Assembly (NCBI GenBank): GCA_022823145.1
Contig: JAJDXS010000080.1
Location: 62,001-126,000, forward strand
DNA: 64,000 nucleotides
Direction of reading: 5' to 3'
Source: Gemmatimonadota bacterium
GTDB lineage: Bacteria > Gemmatimonadota > Gemmatimonadetes > Longimicrobiales > Gaopeijiaceae
The notes under the pieces were generated by a model. It saw only the letters and a list, made by a program, of their open reading frames with translations. It did no database searches and had not been told where the DNA came from. This document shows, piece by piece, positions 35,712 to 43,700 of the stretch. A program made the translations under genes and the position numbers. The first letter of the stretch is position 1. Each line of letters begins with the position of its first letter.

Positions 35712-36619
35712 GGCGGCTGCGCGACGGACTGCTGGCGAGGAGCGACAACCCCAAGGCCGAGATGCCGTTTCTCGACCACCTCGAGGAGCTGCGCTGGCGG
35801 ATCCTGTGGAGTCTGCTGGCGCTGATCGTGGGTGGTGTGGCGGGGCTGGTGCTCGTCCTGTACTTCGATGTTCCCGAACTCCTCATTAGACCGGCCGTGG
35901 ACCTCTTCGGTGAAGATTTCAGGCTGCTCACTCTGTCACCGGAAGCGAACTTCATCATTCTGCTCCAGCTCTCGCTGCTGGTGGGCTTGATACTGGCGTC
36001 TCCGGTGGTCATCTATCAGCTCTGGGCGTTTTTTTCGCCCGCGCTCGAAGACCGCGAGAAGCGGGCCATTGTCCCGGCCCTGCTGATGGGTCTGGTCCTG
36101 TTCGTCGCGGGTGTGGCGCTGGCCTATTTCATTGTTCTGGAACTCGCGCTGAGATTCCTGTCGGGAATCCTGATCGACTATCTCGAAGCGAGCTGGACGG
36201 CCAACTTTTACCTCGGTTTCGTCGTCAAAATGCTATTGGCGTTCGGGATCGTCTTCGAATTGCCGGTGGTGGTCCTCGTCTTGAGCGTACTGGGGATAGT
36301 GACCCCGGAGTTTCTGCGCACGAAGAGGCGCCACGCCTTCGTGGCGATCCTGCTCCTTGCCAGCTTCATTTCGCCCGGAGACATGATCAACGTCACGATT
36401 GCGATGACGATTCCGCTGATTGCACTGTACGAATCCAGCATCTTCCTGTCGGTTCTGGTGTGGCGGAAGCGTGACGCCAGGGAACAGGAAGCCGATTCGT
36501 CGCCGCCCGACGGTACGGTGGCGGCTGAAGACGGTGACGAGGCCGCCGATGTCACCCCATACAACCACGGTGACCCGGCCGGGGGCAGCGCTCCCGCGAC
36601 GCCGGACGGTGACGGATAG
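35708..36619 (+). CDS. tatC: Sec-independent protein translocase TatC
   Basis: Twin-arginine translocase core, 303 aa, six membrane spans. Conserved N-terminal 'MPFLDHLEELRWRILWSLLAL' (split) near residue 18, the 'SPEANFIILLQLSLLVGLILASPVVIYQLWAFFSPALEDREKR' region (split) near 77-120, and 'FGIVFELPVVVLVLSVLGIVTPEFLRTKRRHAFV' (split). The F-E-L-P motif and the LRR/E-L-R start are the family signature. A hydrophilic acidic tail of about 55 residues after the last span is longer than usual. It is not next to tatA, which lies about 7 kb away at 43391. Overlaps nrdR. Confidence 0.96.
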   Translation: MRRLRDGLLARSDNPKAEMPFLDHLEELRWRILWSLLALIVGGVAGLVLVLYFDVPELLIRPAVDLFGEDFRLLTLSPEANFIILLQLSLLVGLILASPVVIYQLWAFFSPALEDREKRAIVPALLMGLVLFVAGVALAYFIVLELALRFLSGILIDYLEASWTANFYLGFVVKMLLAFGIVFELPVVVLVLSVLGIVTPEFLRTKRRHAFVAILLLASFISPGDMINVTIAMTIPLIALYESSIFLSVLVWRKRDAREQEADSSPPDGTVAAEDGDEAADVTPYNHGDPAGGSAPATPDGDG

Positions 36620-36620
36620 C

Positions 36621-39509
36621 GTGGCAGGCCGCCTTCGTCCCGGTCGTCTGCTCCCGGGGCTGGGACTGGCGCTAGCGCTGTCGGGGGCGGGTGCCCCGCT
36701 GGCGGCGCAGGAGATGCGCGACTCGTTGCAGAACGTGGTGCGCGAGCGACTCGAGCGTCTTACCAGACGCCTCGGCGACACGACCGGCCTGGTCCCGATC
36801 GATTCGGTGGACAACAACCTGGGCGAGGTCGCCACGTCCGATTCCACGCTGATGGAGCTGCTGGCGCTGCCGGGCTACGACCTCGTGCAGTACCGGGGCC
36901 AGGCGGCCACCTTCGAGACCGCATCGAGACTGCTGACCCTCTACGGATCGGACGGTACCGAGGCGGTGATGAATCGTGAGGGGCTGGAGCTCGCAGCCGA
37001 CTCCGCGCTCGTCTTCAATGAAACAACCGGAAGACTGGTGACCATCGGGGATACGGCGAGATACCGGCCCGACCAGGGCGACGAAGTCGTCACCCGCAGG
37101 ATCATCTTCGACCTCAACGAGGACCGGGGCACCGCATCCGATGTCAACACCACCATGGACGCGGGGCTCGGGGAGTGGATCGTGCGCGGCGACTTCCCCT
37201 GGGTGAACGCGGATGTGTCGTTCGGCCACGACGTCATGTTTACGAGCTGCGACGAGGAGGAGCCCCACTACCACTTCGTCGCTCGCGAGATCAAGATGAC
37301 CGAGGGTGGCACCCTCGTCGCGCGCAACGTGCTGCTGTATTTCGCGGACGTGGGCGTGATGTGGCTCCCGTTCATCGCGCAGAGCACCGAGCAGGGTCGG
37401 CGCTCGGGACTGCTGCCGATCCGCTTCTCTGTGAACGACATCGTGCGGACTTCGGGCAGCTATGCGCGCCGGTTGTCCAACGTCGGCTACTACTGGGCGA
37501 TAAACGACTATCTGGACGCCCAGCTCAGCATGGACTGGTGGAGCGGGAACTACACGGCGGTCACCGGAGGGACGCAGTTCCGCTGGCTGCGGCAGTTCAT
37601 GGACTCGAACATCAACTTCCGCCAGTTCTGGCGAACAAACGGCGCATCCGAACTGGCGTTCGATGCCGGCTACAACTGGGAGATCTCGGAGCGCACCAAG
37701 CTGCGCCTTGCGGCCCGGTACGCTTCGAGCGCGTCCTTTGTCCGCCAGAATTCCTTCGACCCCCGCGAGGTGACTCAGTCGATCGACTCGGACGGCGGAT
37801 TCAACCGGCGATTCGACTTCGGCACGCTCTCGCTCAGCGCCAACCGGAGGCAGTTCCTCTCCGACGACCGGGTGGAGATGACGCTCCCCACCGCAAACTT
37901 CTCCCTGTCCACGATCACGCTCTTTGCCGCACCGCCGAACCGGGCGCGCTTCTACAACAACGCCACCGTGTCCGGCTCCCTGAGGCTCGCGCGCGCGATC
38001 CGCGACCTTCCGGCGCCGATGATCACCGAGGAACAGCCGTTCACCCTGGCCATGGCGGATGAGCAGGACTGGCGCGGCGGGGCGTCCGCCAGCCTGTCGG
38101 CAGGCAATATCTCGATATCCCAGAGCGTGGAGTTCAACCGCAACACCAAGCTCGACCTCCCCGGGAGTTTCTTCGATCCGATGATGCCCGCGCAGCGGGC
38201 CGGGCTCGGCAGCGTGGCGGATCTGCAGCGCTCGATCGTCTACCCGCACGCCGCCCAGGATGAGATCGACTTCACGGCCGAGAACGTCACCTGGTCGACC
38301 AGCATCAATTACCAGCAGACCCTGGTCGGCTCCACCACGATCACACCGCAGATTTCGCTCTCGGGGCGCTCGGTCGGTTCGGACACCCTGTCCGCGGGAG
38401 GGGGCGGGTTCGTCTCGGCGCCCAGTCGCTTCTCGCTCGGCGCGCAGCTCAAGTCGGACTTCTACGGTTTCTTCCTCGACGGGACGCTTCGCCACAAGGT
38501 GTCGCCCACCTTCGACTATGCCTACACGCCCGAGGCCACCCCCAGCGTGCTGCAAACGGCCATCTTCGGCAACCGGGCGATCCAGCCCAAGAACGAGATC
38601 CGCTTCGGGCTCACGCAGACCTTCGAGATGAAGGTGGGAGACGAAGAAGCCGACTCGGCGGCCGCCGAAACCGCAGCCGCCGACCCGTCGGGCGGTCCCA
38701 GGCGACTTCCTCAGGCGCAGAAGGTGACCGTGCTCGCCCTGCGCTCGAGCGCGGTGACCTACGATTTCGAGCAGGCGAGCGAGTTGGGGCACTTCACCCG
38801 CGGCTTCGCGGACAACCTGCGGGTTTCCCACCAGATCAGCTCGGACTACCTCCGCGGCCTCACGGTTTCGCTGGAGCACCTCGTTTTCGACGATGTCGGC
38901 ATCGGCCCGCAAGGTGCGCGCAGCTTCTCGCCTTTCATCTCCAACCTCAATCTGGGGTTCTCGATGGGTAGCCAGACCGCGCTCTTCCGCTGGCTGAGGG
39001 GGCTCACCGGAGGAGAGGTGGACGAGGAGGGCGACGCGGCCCAGGCGGGGCAGACCCAGGAAACACAGGATGACCAGCGTGATCCGGCGGGGTTTGAGAC
39101 CGAGGATCTGGGCGAGTCCACGATCGTGCCCGGTGGCGGGCGTGAACGGGCGGCGGGACCGCGCCGGCAACAGGGCGACGTGGGCAAGTGGGACGCGTCG
39201 TTCTCCTACTCGCTGGCCCGCGACCGCGGGATGGGCGCGACCAACAACCAGATGCTGCAGGGCACGCTCAACTTCCAGCCCACCGAGAAATGGTCGGTCC
39301 GTTGGCGCACCTCGTACGACGTCGTCGCGGGGGTCTTCAACGACCACATGATCAGCCTGCAGCGGGACATGCACCGGTGGGAGGCCGACTTCTCCTTCCG
39401 GCAGACCGCGACCGGGAACTGGACCTTCCTCTTCGAAGTGGCGCTCTCCGACAACCGCGACCTGCACTTCGACTACGAGCAGCGCACCGGAGGGGCCGAG
39501 GGCCGTTAG
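36621..39509 (+). CDS. lptD: LPS-assembly protein LptD (OstA)
   Basis: Outer-membrane LPS translocon of 962 aa. Start chosen as the GTG at 36621, just after the tatC stop, with GGTGA upstream; a GTG at 36609 is the alternative. Signal peptide is cleaved near PLAAQ. The N-terminal jellyroll (OstA-like) occupies about 70-230 ('TRRIIFDLNEDRGTASDV', 'GEWIVRGDFPW'), ending in the conserved 'FTSCDEEEPHYHFVAREIKM'. The barrel starts at about 250 ('VGVMWLPFIAQSTEQGRRSGLLPIRF', split) and runs to the C-terminus ('NWTFLFEVALSDNRDLHFDYE', split). A Gly/Glu-rich insertion near 800-850 interrupts the barrel. LptE is not visible nearby. Confidence 0.9.
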   Translation: MAGRLRPGRLLPGLGLALALSGAGAPLAAQEMRDSLQNVVRERLERLTRRLGDTTGLVPIDSVDNNLGEVATSDSTLMELLALPGYDLVQYRGQAATFETASRLLTLYGSDGTEAVMNREGLELAADSALVFNETTGRLVTIGDTARYRPDQGDEVVTRRIIFDLNEDRGTASDVNTTMDAGLGEWIVRGDFPWVNADVSFGHDVMFTSCDEEEPHYHFVAREIKMTEGGTLVARNVLLYFADVGVMWLPFIAQSTEQGRRSGLLPIRFSVNDIVRTSGSYARRLSNVGYYWAINDYLDAQLSMDWWSGNYTAVTGGTQFRWLRQFMDSNINFRQFWRTNGASELAFDAGYNWEISERTKLRLAARYASSASFVRQNSFDPREVTQSIDSDGGFNRRFDFGTLSLSANRRQFLSDDRVEMTLPTANFSLSTITLFAAPPNRARFYNNATVSGSLRLARAIRDLPAPMITEEQPFTLAMADEQDWRGGASASLSAGNISISQSVEFNRNTKLDLPGSFFDPMMPAQRAGLGSVADLQRSIVYPHAAQDEIDFTAENVTWSTSINYQQTLVGSTTITPQISLSGRSVGSDTLSAGGGGFVSAPSRFSLGAQLKSDFYGFFLDGTLRHKVSPTFDYAYTPEATPSVLQTAIFGNRAIQPKNEIRFGLTQTFEMKVGDEEADSAAAETAAADPSGGPRRLPQAQKVTVLALRSSAVTYDFEQASELGHFTRGFADNLRVSHQISSDYLRGLTVSLEHLVFDDVGIGPQGARSFSPFISNLNLGFSMGSQTALFRWLRGLTGGEVDEEGDAAQAGQTQETQDDQRDPAGFETEDLGESTIVPGGGRERAAGPRRQQGDVGKWDASFSYSLARDRGMGATNNQMLQGTLNFQPTEKWSVRWRTSYDVVAGVFNDHMISLQRDMHRWEADFSFRQTATGNWTFLFEVALSDNRDLHFDYEQRTGGAEGR

Positions 39510-39650
39510 CGGGTCGTGGAAGCGGCACGGTCCGGACGCAGCGCTGCTCGAATGCCCGGGGAGATTCTGTCCATGGTCTGCCATATGTCCGTGATGGGCG
39601 CGCTGTGGCGTCCCCCTGAGAGGACAGTCACAGGCGCGCGACAGGGTCCG

Positions 39651-39675
39651 GAAGGGGCGCCGGGCCCCCTTTTCT
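39651..39675 (+). terminator. Possible intrinsic terminator after lptD
   Basis: GAAGGGG, a GC-rich loop, CCCCTT and a TTTT run (39651-39675), about 140 nt downstream of the lptD stop. This is the only hairpin-plus-T motif in the 294-nt gap 39510-39803, which otherwise holds no gene I can support. Confidence 0.4.
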
Positions 39676-39803
39676 CCCCCCTTGCGGCGTCGCCGGTGCT
39701 GGTACGGCATGTGCATGGGGCGACTGGGCGGGAACTCGCGGACAGTCCCGGCGGGCTCTCGGATGGACCGAACTGGCAGGACACATGTGACCGAGGGGGA
39801 GGC

Positions 39804-40961
39804 ATGGAGATGAAACGGCGATGGACGACCGGTTTGCTGATTGCAGTGGTCGCGAGCGTGCCGCAGGCAGCCTGCGACGAAGACTTCGGGATCACCTACG
39901 TGGCGGACGAACCCGACGCGCCACGGGACCTGACCGGGTCCTACTACAATCGGGGCGTGGACCTCTCGTGGCGCCTGGGGCCGGACTGGAGCGGCGAGCC
40001 CTTCCGCGTCTACGGCAAGCGGGTGAGCGATGCGGACTACTTCTTCATCGCGGAGGTGACCAGCTGCATCGACTCGGTGTGCGTATATCGCGACATCAAC
40101 GTCAAGGCCGGCGTCAGCTATGAGTACTACGTCGCCGCGGTCGACCCGGATACGGGCGTGGAGACGCCGAGCGAATACGCGGTCGAGGTCCGGGTGCCGG
40201 AGCCGGTGCCGCCGCCCGTGCCGGAGGGCCTGCAAACGGTGGCTCTCGACGGTGCAGCCTACCTCCACTGGGACGATTCGCCGGCGCTGGAGGACGACTT
40301 CCTGGCCTACCGGATCTACGCCTCCGGGGAGGATGGCTACTACCTCGTGGGCGAGACGGACTCCCCGGGCTTCATGGACCTGCTCGCCACGAACGGACAC
40401 ACGACGTCATACTTCGTGACATCCCTCGACGATCAGGGTCACGAAAGCGATGGCAGCGAAGCGGTGGACTGCACCCCCAGGCTGGACTACGCGGGCGAGA
40501 TCATGTACGCGCACGGCGATGTGCCGAGCGCGTCGGGCTTCCGCTTCCAGGAATCGGAGGACGCGCAGGCAGTCATGGCAGGAGACAGCGAGGACCGACA
40601 CTTCAGGCTCGAGAGCGACCGGCAGGGACTGTGGATGGTGCCGGGACCGCAAGCGCGAATCCACCCGGAGAGCCGCTGGACCACGTCGCTGAAGTGCGGT
40701 CCCGGCGCGGATCCGGACTGCGAGTCCTGGGAGATTGCGCCGCGCTCGGGGTACTCCACGGCGCGGGCCGCTCTGGATCCCGGCTATACCTACATGTTCC
40801 GAGTACCGGGGGACGACGGCGAGACCCGGTTCGGCGCGCTGCGCGCCACGATCATCGGGGTCGATCAGGAGGGAGACGAACTGATCGTCTTCGACTGGGC
40901 ATACCAGACGCAGCCCGGAAACCCGCATCTGAGCCGTACCGCGGCAACCAGCGGATGGTGA
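39804..40961 (+). CDS. Secreted protein with fibronectin type III-like domains, unknown
   Basis: 385 aa. Signal sequence with basic start (MEMKRRW), hydrophobic core and a PQAAC segment that could be a weak lipobox (Cys24). Residues about 35-125 and 130-220 read as two fibronectin type III repeats ('RDLTGSYYNRGVDLSWRLG', 'VSYEYYVAAVDPDTGVETPSEY'; 'EGLQTVALDGAAYLHWDDS', 'TSYFVTSLDDQGHES'). A C-terminal domain of about 160 residues follows with no family I recognise ('FRFQESEDAQAVMAGD', 'AALDPGYTYMFRVPGDDGETRF'). A strong GGGGGAGG site precedes the start. Function unknown; adhesion or polymer binding is only a guess from the domain type. Confidence 0.7.
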   Translation: MEMKRRWTTGLLIAVVASVPQAACDEDFGITYVADEPDAPRDLTGSYYNRGVDLSWRLGPDWSGEPFRVYGKRVSDADYFFIAEVTSCIDSVCVYRDINVKAGVSYEYYVAAVDPDTGVETPSEYAVEVRVPEPVPPPVPEGLQTVALDGAAYLHWDDSPALEDDFLAYRIYASGEDGYYLVGETDSPGFMDLLATNGHTTSYFVTSLDDQGHESDGSEAVDCTPRLDYAGEIMYAHGDVPSASGFRFQESEDAQAVMAGDSEDRHFRLESDRQGLWMVPGPQARIHPESRWTTSLKCGPGADPDCESWEIAPRSGYSTARAALDPGYTYMFRVPGDDGETRFGALRATIIGVDQEGDELIVFDWAYQTQPGNPHLSRTAATSGW

Positions 40962-40974
40962 GCCTGTCGGTGGC

Positions 40975-41883
40975 ATGATTCAGGTTGTGGAGGCGGTCCC
41001 CAACTTCAGCGAGGGCCGCGACCCGGCCTTCGTGACAGCGGCCGCCGACGCGTTTGCCGGCGCCGGGTGCGAAGTTCTCCACACGACACTGGATCCGGAC
41101 CATCATCGGTCGGTGGTGACGGTGATCGGGTCGCCCGGCGCGGTGGAGCGGGGATCGTTGGCCGCGGCTGAAGTCGCGCTGGAGCGGATCGATCTGCGGA
41201 GGCACAGCGGTGTGCATCCGAGGGTGGGTGCGCTGGACGTGCTTCCCCTGGTGCCGCTTCACGGGATCGATATGGACGCGGTGGTAGGGTTGGCCCGTCG
41301 GATCGCCCATGGAATCGCTCGCCTCGGGATCCCGGTTCACTTCTACGCCCGGGCCTCGCGGCCCCTCGGCCGCACGCTGGCGTCGATCCGGCGCAGCGGG
41401 CCCGGCAGGCATGAGGCGGACCTGCCGGGCCTCGACGACCGTGGAAGGGCCGTGCACAAGCGTGCGCACCCTACGGCCGGTGCGGCCTGCATTGGTGCCC
41501 GCGACGTGCTGCTGGCCTGGAACGTGGACGTGGAAGGCCTGTCGCTGGAGTCGGCCAGGGAGATCGCGGCCCGGATCCGGGAGGCGGGGGGCGGCTTCCC
41601 CGGTCTGAGGGCCCTTGCGCTGAGGCTTTCCAGGCAGCAGCGCATGCAGATCTCGATGAATCTCGAGGATCCGATCGGGACTCATCCCACCGAAGTCTTT
41701 CGCGCCATCGAGCGTCGGGTACGGCGAATGGGGGGCGCGGTGCAGGGCACCGAGGTGATCGGGATGTGTCCCGACCAGCTTGCGGACCCCGCCATCGCGC
41801 GGGAGATGCGGATCCGTGACTGGTCCGGGAACCGGGTTCTGGGACACCGCCTGCGGGCCTTCGTCGGAGGCGCGAACGGATAG
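40975..41883 (+). CDS. Glutamate formimidoyltransferase
   Basis: 302 aa, the formiminotransferase part of histidine degradation: transfers the formimino group from N-formimidoyl-glutamate to tetrahydrofolate (EC 2.1.2.5). Family start 'VVEAVPNFSEGRDPAFV' near residue 4, catalytic region 'RRHSGVHPRVGALDVLPLVPL' (split) near 80 containing the active-site His, 'GIPVHFYARAS', and 'MNLEDPIGTHPTEVFRAIER' (split). There is no cyclodeaminase domain, so it is the monofunctional form. The other hut genes are not in the window. An ATG at 40975 follows the previous stop by 13 nt, so likely cotranscribed. Confidence 0.93.
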   Translation: MIQVVEAVPNFSEGRDPAFVTAAADAFAGAGCEVLHTTLDPDHHRSVVTVIGSPGAVERGSLAAAEVALERIDLRRHSGVHPRVGALDVLPLVPLHGIDMDAVVGLARRIAHGIARLGIPVHFYARASRPLGRTLASIRRSGPGRHEADLPGLDDRGRAVHKRAHPTAGAACIGARDVLLAWNVDVEGLSLESAREIAARIREAGGGFPGLRALALRLSRQQRMQISMNLEDPIGTHPTEVFRAIERRVRRMGGAVQGTEVIGMCPDQLADPAIAREMRIRDWSGNRVLGHRLRAFVGGANG

Positions 41884-41901
41884 GCCGGGACGGCCCGGCC
41901 T
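41882..41901 (+). terminator. Strong hairpin at the formimidoyltransferase stop
   Basis: AGGCCGGG-ACGG-CCCGGCCT, a perfect 8-bp stem with a 4-nt loop, starting inside the TAG stop. It is followed by a weak CTGCCTTGTG T-rich stretch rather than a clean T-run. Probable terminator or 3'-end stabiliser before the polyprenyl synthase gene. Confidence 0.5.
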
Positions 41902-42019
41902 CTGCCTTGTGTCGAGCATCCTTCTACATTTGTTTTCTGGAGCGCGCCAGCCCTGGCCCCGTACGAATCGGGCCGAAACGGCGCGACGACGATTGTCCAG
42001 CACACCACACCCGGGACGA

Positions 42020-43021
42020 ATGGATCGGAGCACGGCCTTGAAGACGGCACCGGCGGGCCTCGCCGGAATAAAAGCCCCGGTTCAGGATCGCCTCGACAGC
42101 GTGATGGAGGAGTTGGGCCGGATCGCCGTGGCCGACTACTCGATGGTCGACGAGGTCAACGACTATCTCCTCAGGGTTCCGGGCAAGATGTTCCGCCCCA
42201 CGCTGGTGCTGCTCTGCAGCGAGATCGATGGAGAGGCCTCGGACGACGCCGTCACCCTGGCCGCCGTCGTGGAACTGGTGCACATCGCCACGCTGGTGCA
42301 CGACGATGCGGTGGACCACTCGGTGCTGCGGCGCGGGATGCCGACGGTGAACTCGGTGTGGACCCACCAGATCGCCATCATCATGGGGGACTATCTGTAC
42401 AGCCGTTCGGTGACGGAGCTGGCGCGCCTCGGAGACCTCGAGGCGGTCCGGGTTCTGGCAAAGGCGGCCAATACCATGAGCGTCGGCGAAATGAGGCAGT
42501 TGGTCTCCTATGACGACATCACCTACTCGGAAGCCGAGTACTACCTTCTCATATCCGCGAAGACCGCCTCGCTGATGTCGGCGGCGTGCGAACTCGGTGC
42601 TCTGGCCGGCAACCCGTCACACCGGGTTTCGCTGCGCAACTACGGGCATTCGCTGGGCATGGCCTTCCAGATCACGGACGACATGCTGGACTACGTGGGC
42701 AGCCAGGACATCACCGGAAAACCGGCCGGGCTGGATCTTCGCGGCAGGAAGGTGACACTGCCCCTCGTCGGAGCGCTCCGGGAAATGTCACCCCAGGAGC
42801 TGGACGAGGTGCGGCATCTCTTCACGATGACCGAACCGGACGACGAAGGGGTGGACCGGGTCATATCGCTGGTACGCCGAAACGGCGGGATCGAATACGC
42901 CGGGGAGAAGGCGGTGGCATACGCCGACGCGGCGGAGGGCGAGCTCCGCGACCTGTGCCCGGGGCCGGCGCTGGACGCATTGCGGGACGCCGTCCTATAC
43001 GTTACCGATCGGTCGCTGTGA
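42020..43021 (+). CDS. Polyprenyl (trans-prenyl) diphosphate synthase
   Basis: Long-chain isoprenyl diphosphate synthase of 333 aa that elongates FPP or GGPP with IPP, typically for the quinone side chain. First Asp-rich motif is in 'LVHDDAVDHSVLRRGMPTVN' (split; D-D-x-x-D), second in 'AFQITDDMLDYVG' (D-D-x-x-D). 'GKMFRPTLVLL' and 'GDYLYSRSVTELARLG' are conserved lid regions. ATG at 42020 is chosen after GGGACGA, though TTG at 42038 and others are possible. Small residues before the first Asp motif would favour a long product, but chain length cannot be fixed. Menaquinone or ubiquinone use is not visible here. Confidence 0.9.
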   Translation: MDRSTALKTAPAGLAGIKAPVQDRLDSVMEELGRIAVADYSMVDEVNDYLLRVPGKMFRPTLVLLCSEIDGEASDDAVTLAAVVELVHIATLVHDDAVDHSVLRRGMPTVNSVWTHQIAIIMGDYLYSRSVTELARLGDLEAVRVLAKAANTMSVGEMRQLVSYDDITYSEAEYYLLISAKTASLMSAACELGALAGNPSHRVSLRNYGHSLGMAFQITDDMLDYVGSQDITGKPAGLDLRGRKVTLPLVGALREMSPQELDEVRHLFTMTEPDDEGVDRVISLVRRNGGIEYAGEKAVAYADAAEGELRDLCPGPALDALRDAVLYVTDRSL

Positions 43022-43023
43022 CG

Positions 43024-43308
43024 ATGGCCGAGGCCCGCCACACCCGCCGCCGGATCGTGAGGCGGGGCCTGTTTGCCCTCGTGTTCGGACTCTTTCTGGG
43101 TGGATTGTTCACAAAGCTGGCCGAGGTCTTCCTGCCTCAGAGCGCCGCTCGCGCCTTCCTGACGACCTCGGTTTCCCAGTCGGTGGGTCCGTTCTTCCTG
43201 GATCTCGTCTCGGTGAGCATCACGCTGGGCCCGGTGAGTATCGCGCTGAATGTGCTTACGCTGGTGGGAATCCTGATCGCAGCGGTGGCGGTCCGGTCCT
43301 GGATCTGA
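43024..43308 (+). CDS. Small membrane protein, DUF4321-like
   Basis: 94 aa with two hydrophobic spans: FALVFGLFLGGLFTKLAEVF near 15-34 and VSIALNVLTLVGILIAAVAV near 68-87. Arg-rich N-terminus suggests a cytosolic start. The span pattern and 'LGGLFTKLAEVFLP' and 'GPFFLDL.SVSITLGP' segments match the DUF4321 family, which I recall rather than can verify. A GTG at 43018 overlapping the previous stop (GTGA) is an alternative start. Placed between a prenyl synthase and tatA on the same strand. Function unknown. Confidence 0.6.
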   Translation: MAEARHTRRRIVRRGLFALVFGLFLGGLFTKLAEVFLPQSAARAFLTTSVSQSVGPFFLDLVSVSITLGPVSIALNVLTLVGILIAAVAVRSWI

Positions 43309-43390
43309 TTAGTTTGTCCATCCAGCCCGCGACCGGCCGGCCGATCAGGGAGAGTCCCTCCGGGGGTAGTGGGCAGAGGAGGTAGAAGAC

Positions 43391-43636
43391 ATGCCATTCG
43401 GTCTTGGCGTAGGAGAAATGATTCTGGTCTTCCTGGTCGTTCTGCTCCTTTTCGGAGCAAAGCGCCTGCCGGAGATCGGAACCTCCCTCGGCAAGGGAAT
43501 CAGGGAATTCAAGTCCTCCGTCCGGGAAGTCCAGTCATCGGTTCGCGTGGACAAGGAACTTCCGGCCCCGCGCGAAGAACCCGCCGCTTCGGAGAGCCAG
43601 GAGGAGGGCTCCCCTCGCCGCCTGACGACGAGTTGA
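43391..43636 (+). CDS. tatA: Sec-independent translocase TatA
   Basis: 81 aa. 'MPFGLGVGEMILVFLVVLLLFGAKRLPEIGTSLGKGIREFK' (split): one short span, then the F-G-x-x-x-LP-E hinge and amphipathic helix with conserved Gly and Phe. This is the pore-forming or membrane-weakening subunit that acts with TatC. The tail is short and acidic. A strong AGAGGAGG site is 9 nt upstream. It is separated from tatC, and no tatB is recognisable, so this TatA probably serves both roles. Confidence 0.95.
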   Translation: MPFGLGVGEMILVFLVVLLLFGAKRLPEIGTSLGKGIREFKSSVREVQSSVRVDKELPAPREEPAASESQEEGSPRRLTTS

Positions 43637-43700
43637 TCGCCCCGGCCAGGCGCCGCCTGAAGCGCTGCAGCCTGGGAGTCGGGCGTATGCCGCGGGGTCG

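Noticed and set aside
36672-40400. 1242-aa open frame on the minus strand opposite lptD and the fibronectin-like gene
   Set aside because: It is antisense to well-supported coding sequence; long antisense frames are expected with high third-position GC. No domain or ribosome site is visible.
42586-43017. Upstream extension of the DUF4321-like protein
   Set aside because: It lies out of frame within the prenyl synthase gene and is Arg/Gly-rich shadow sequence.
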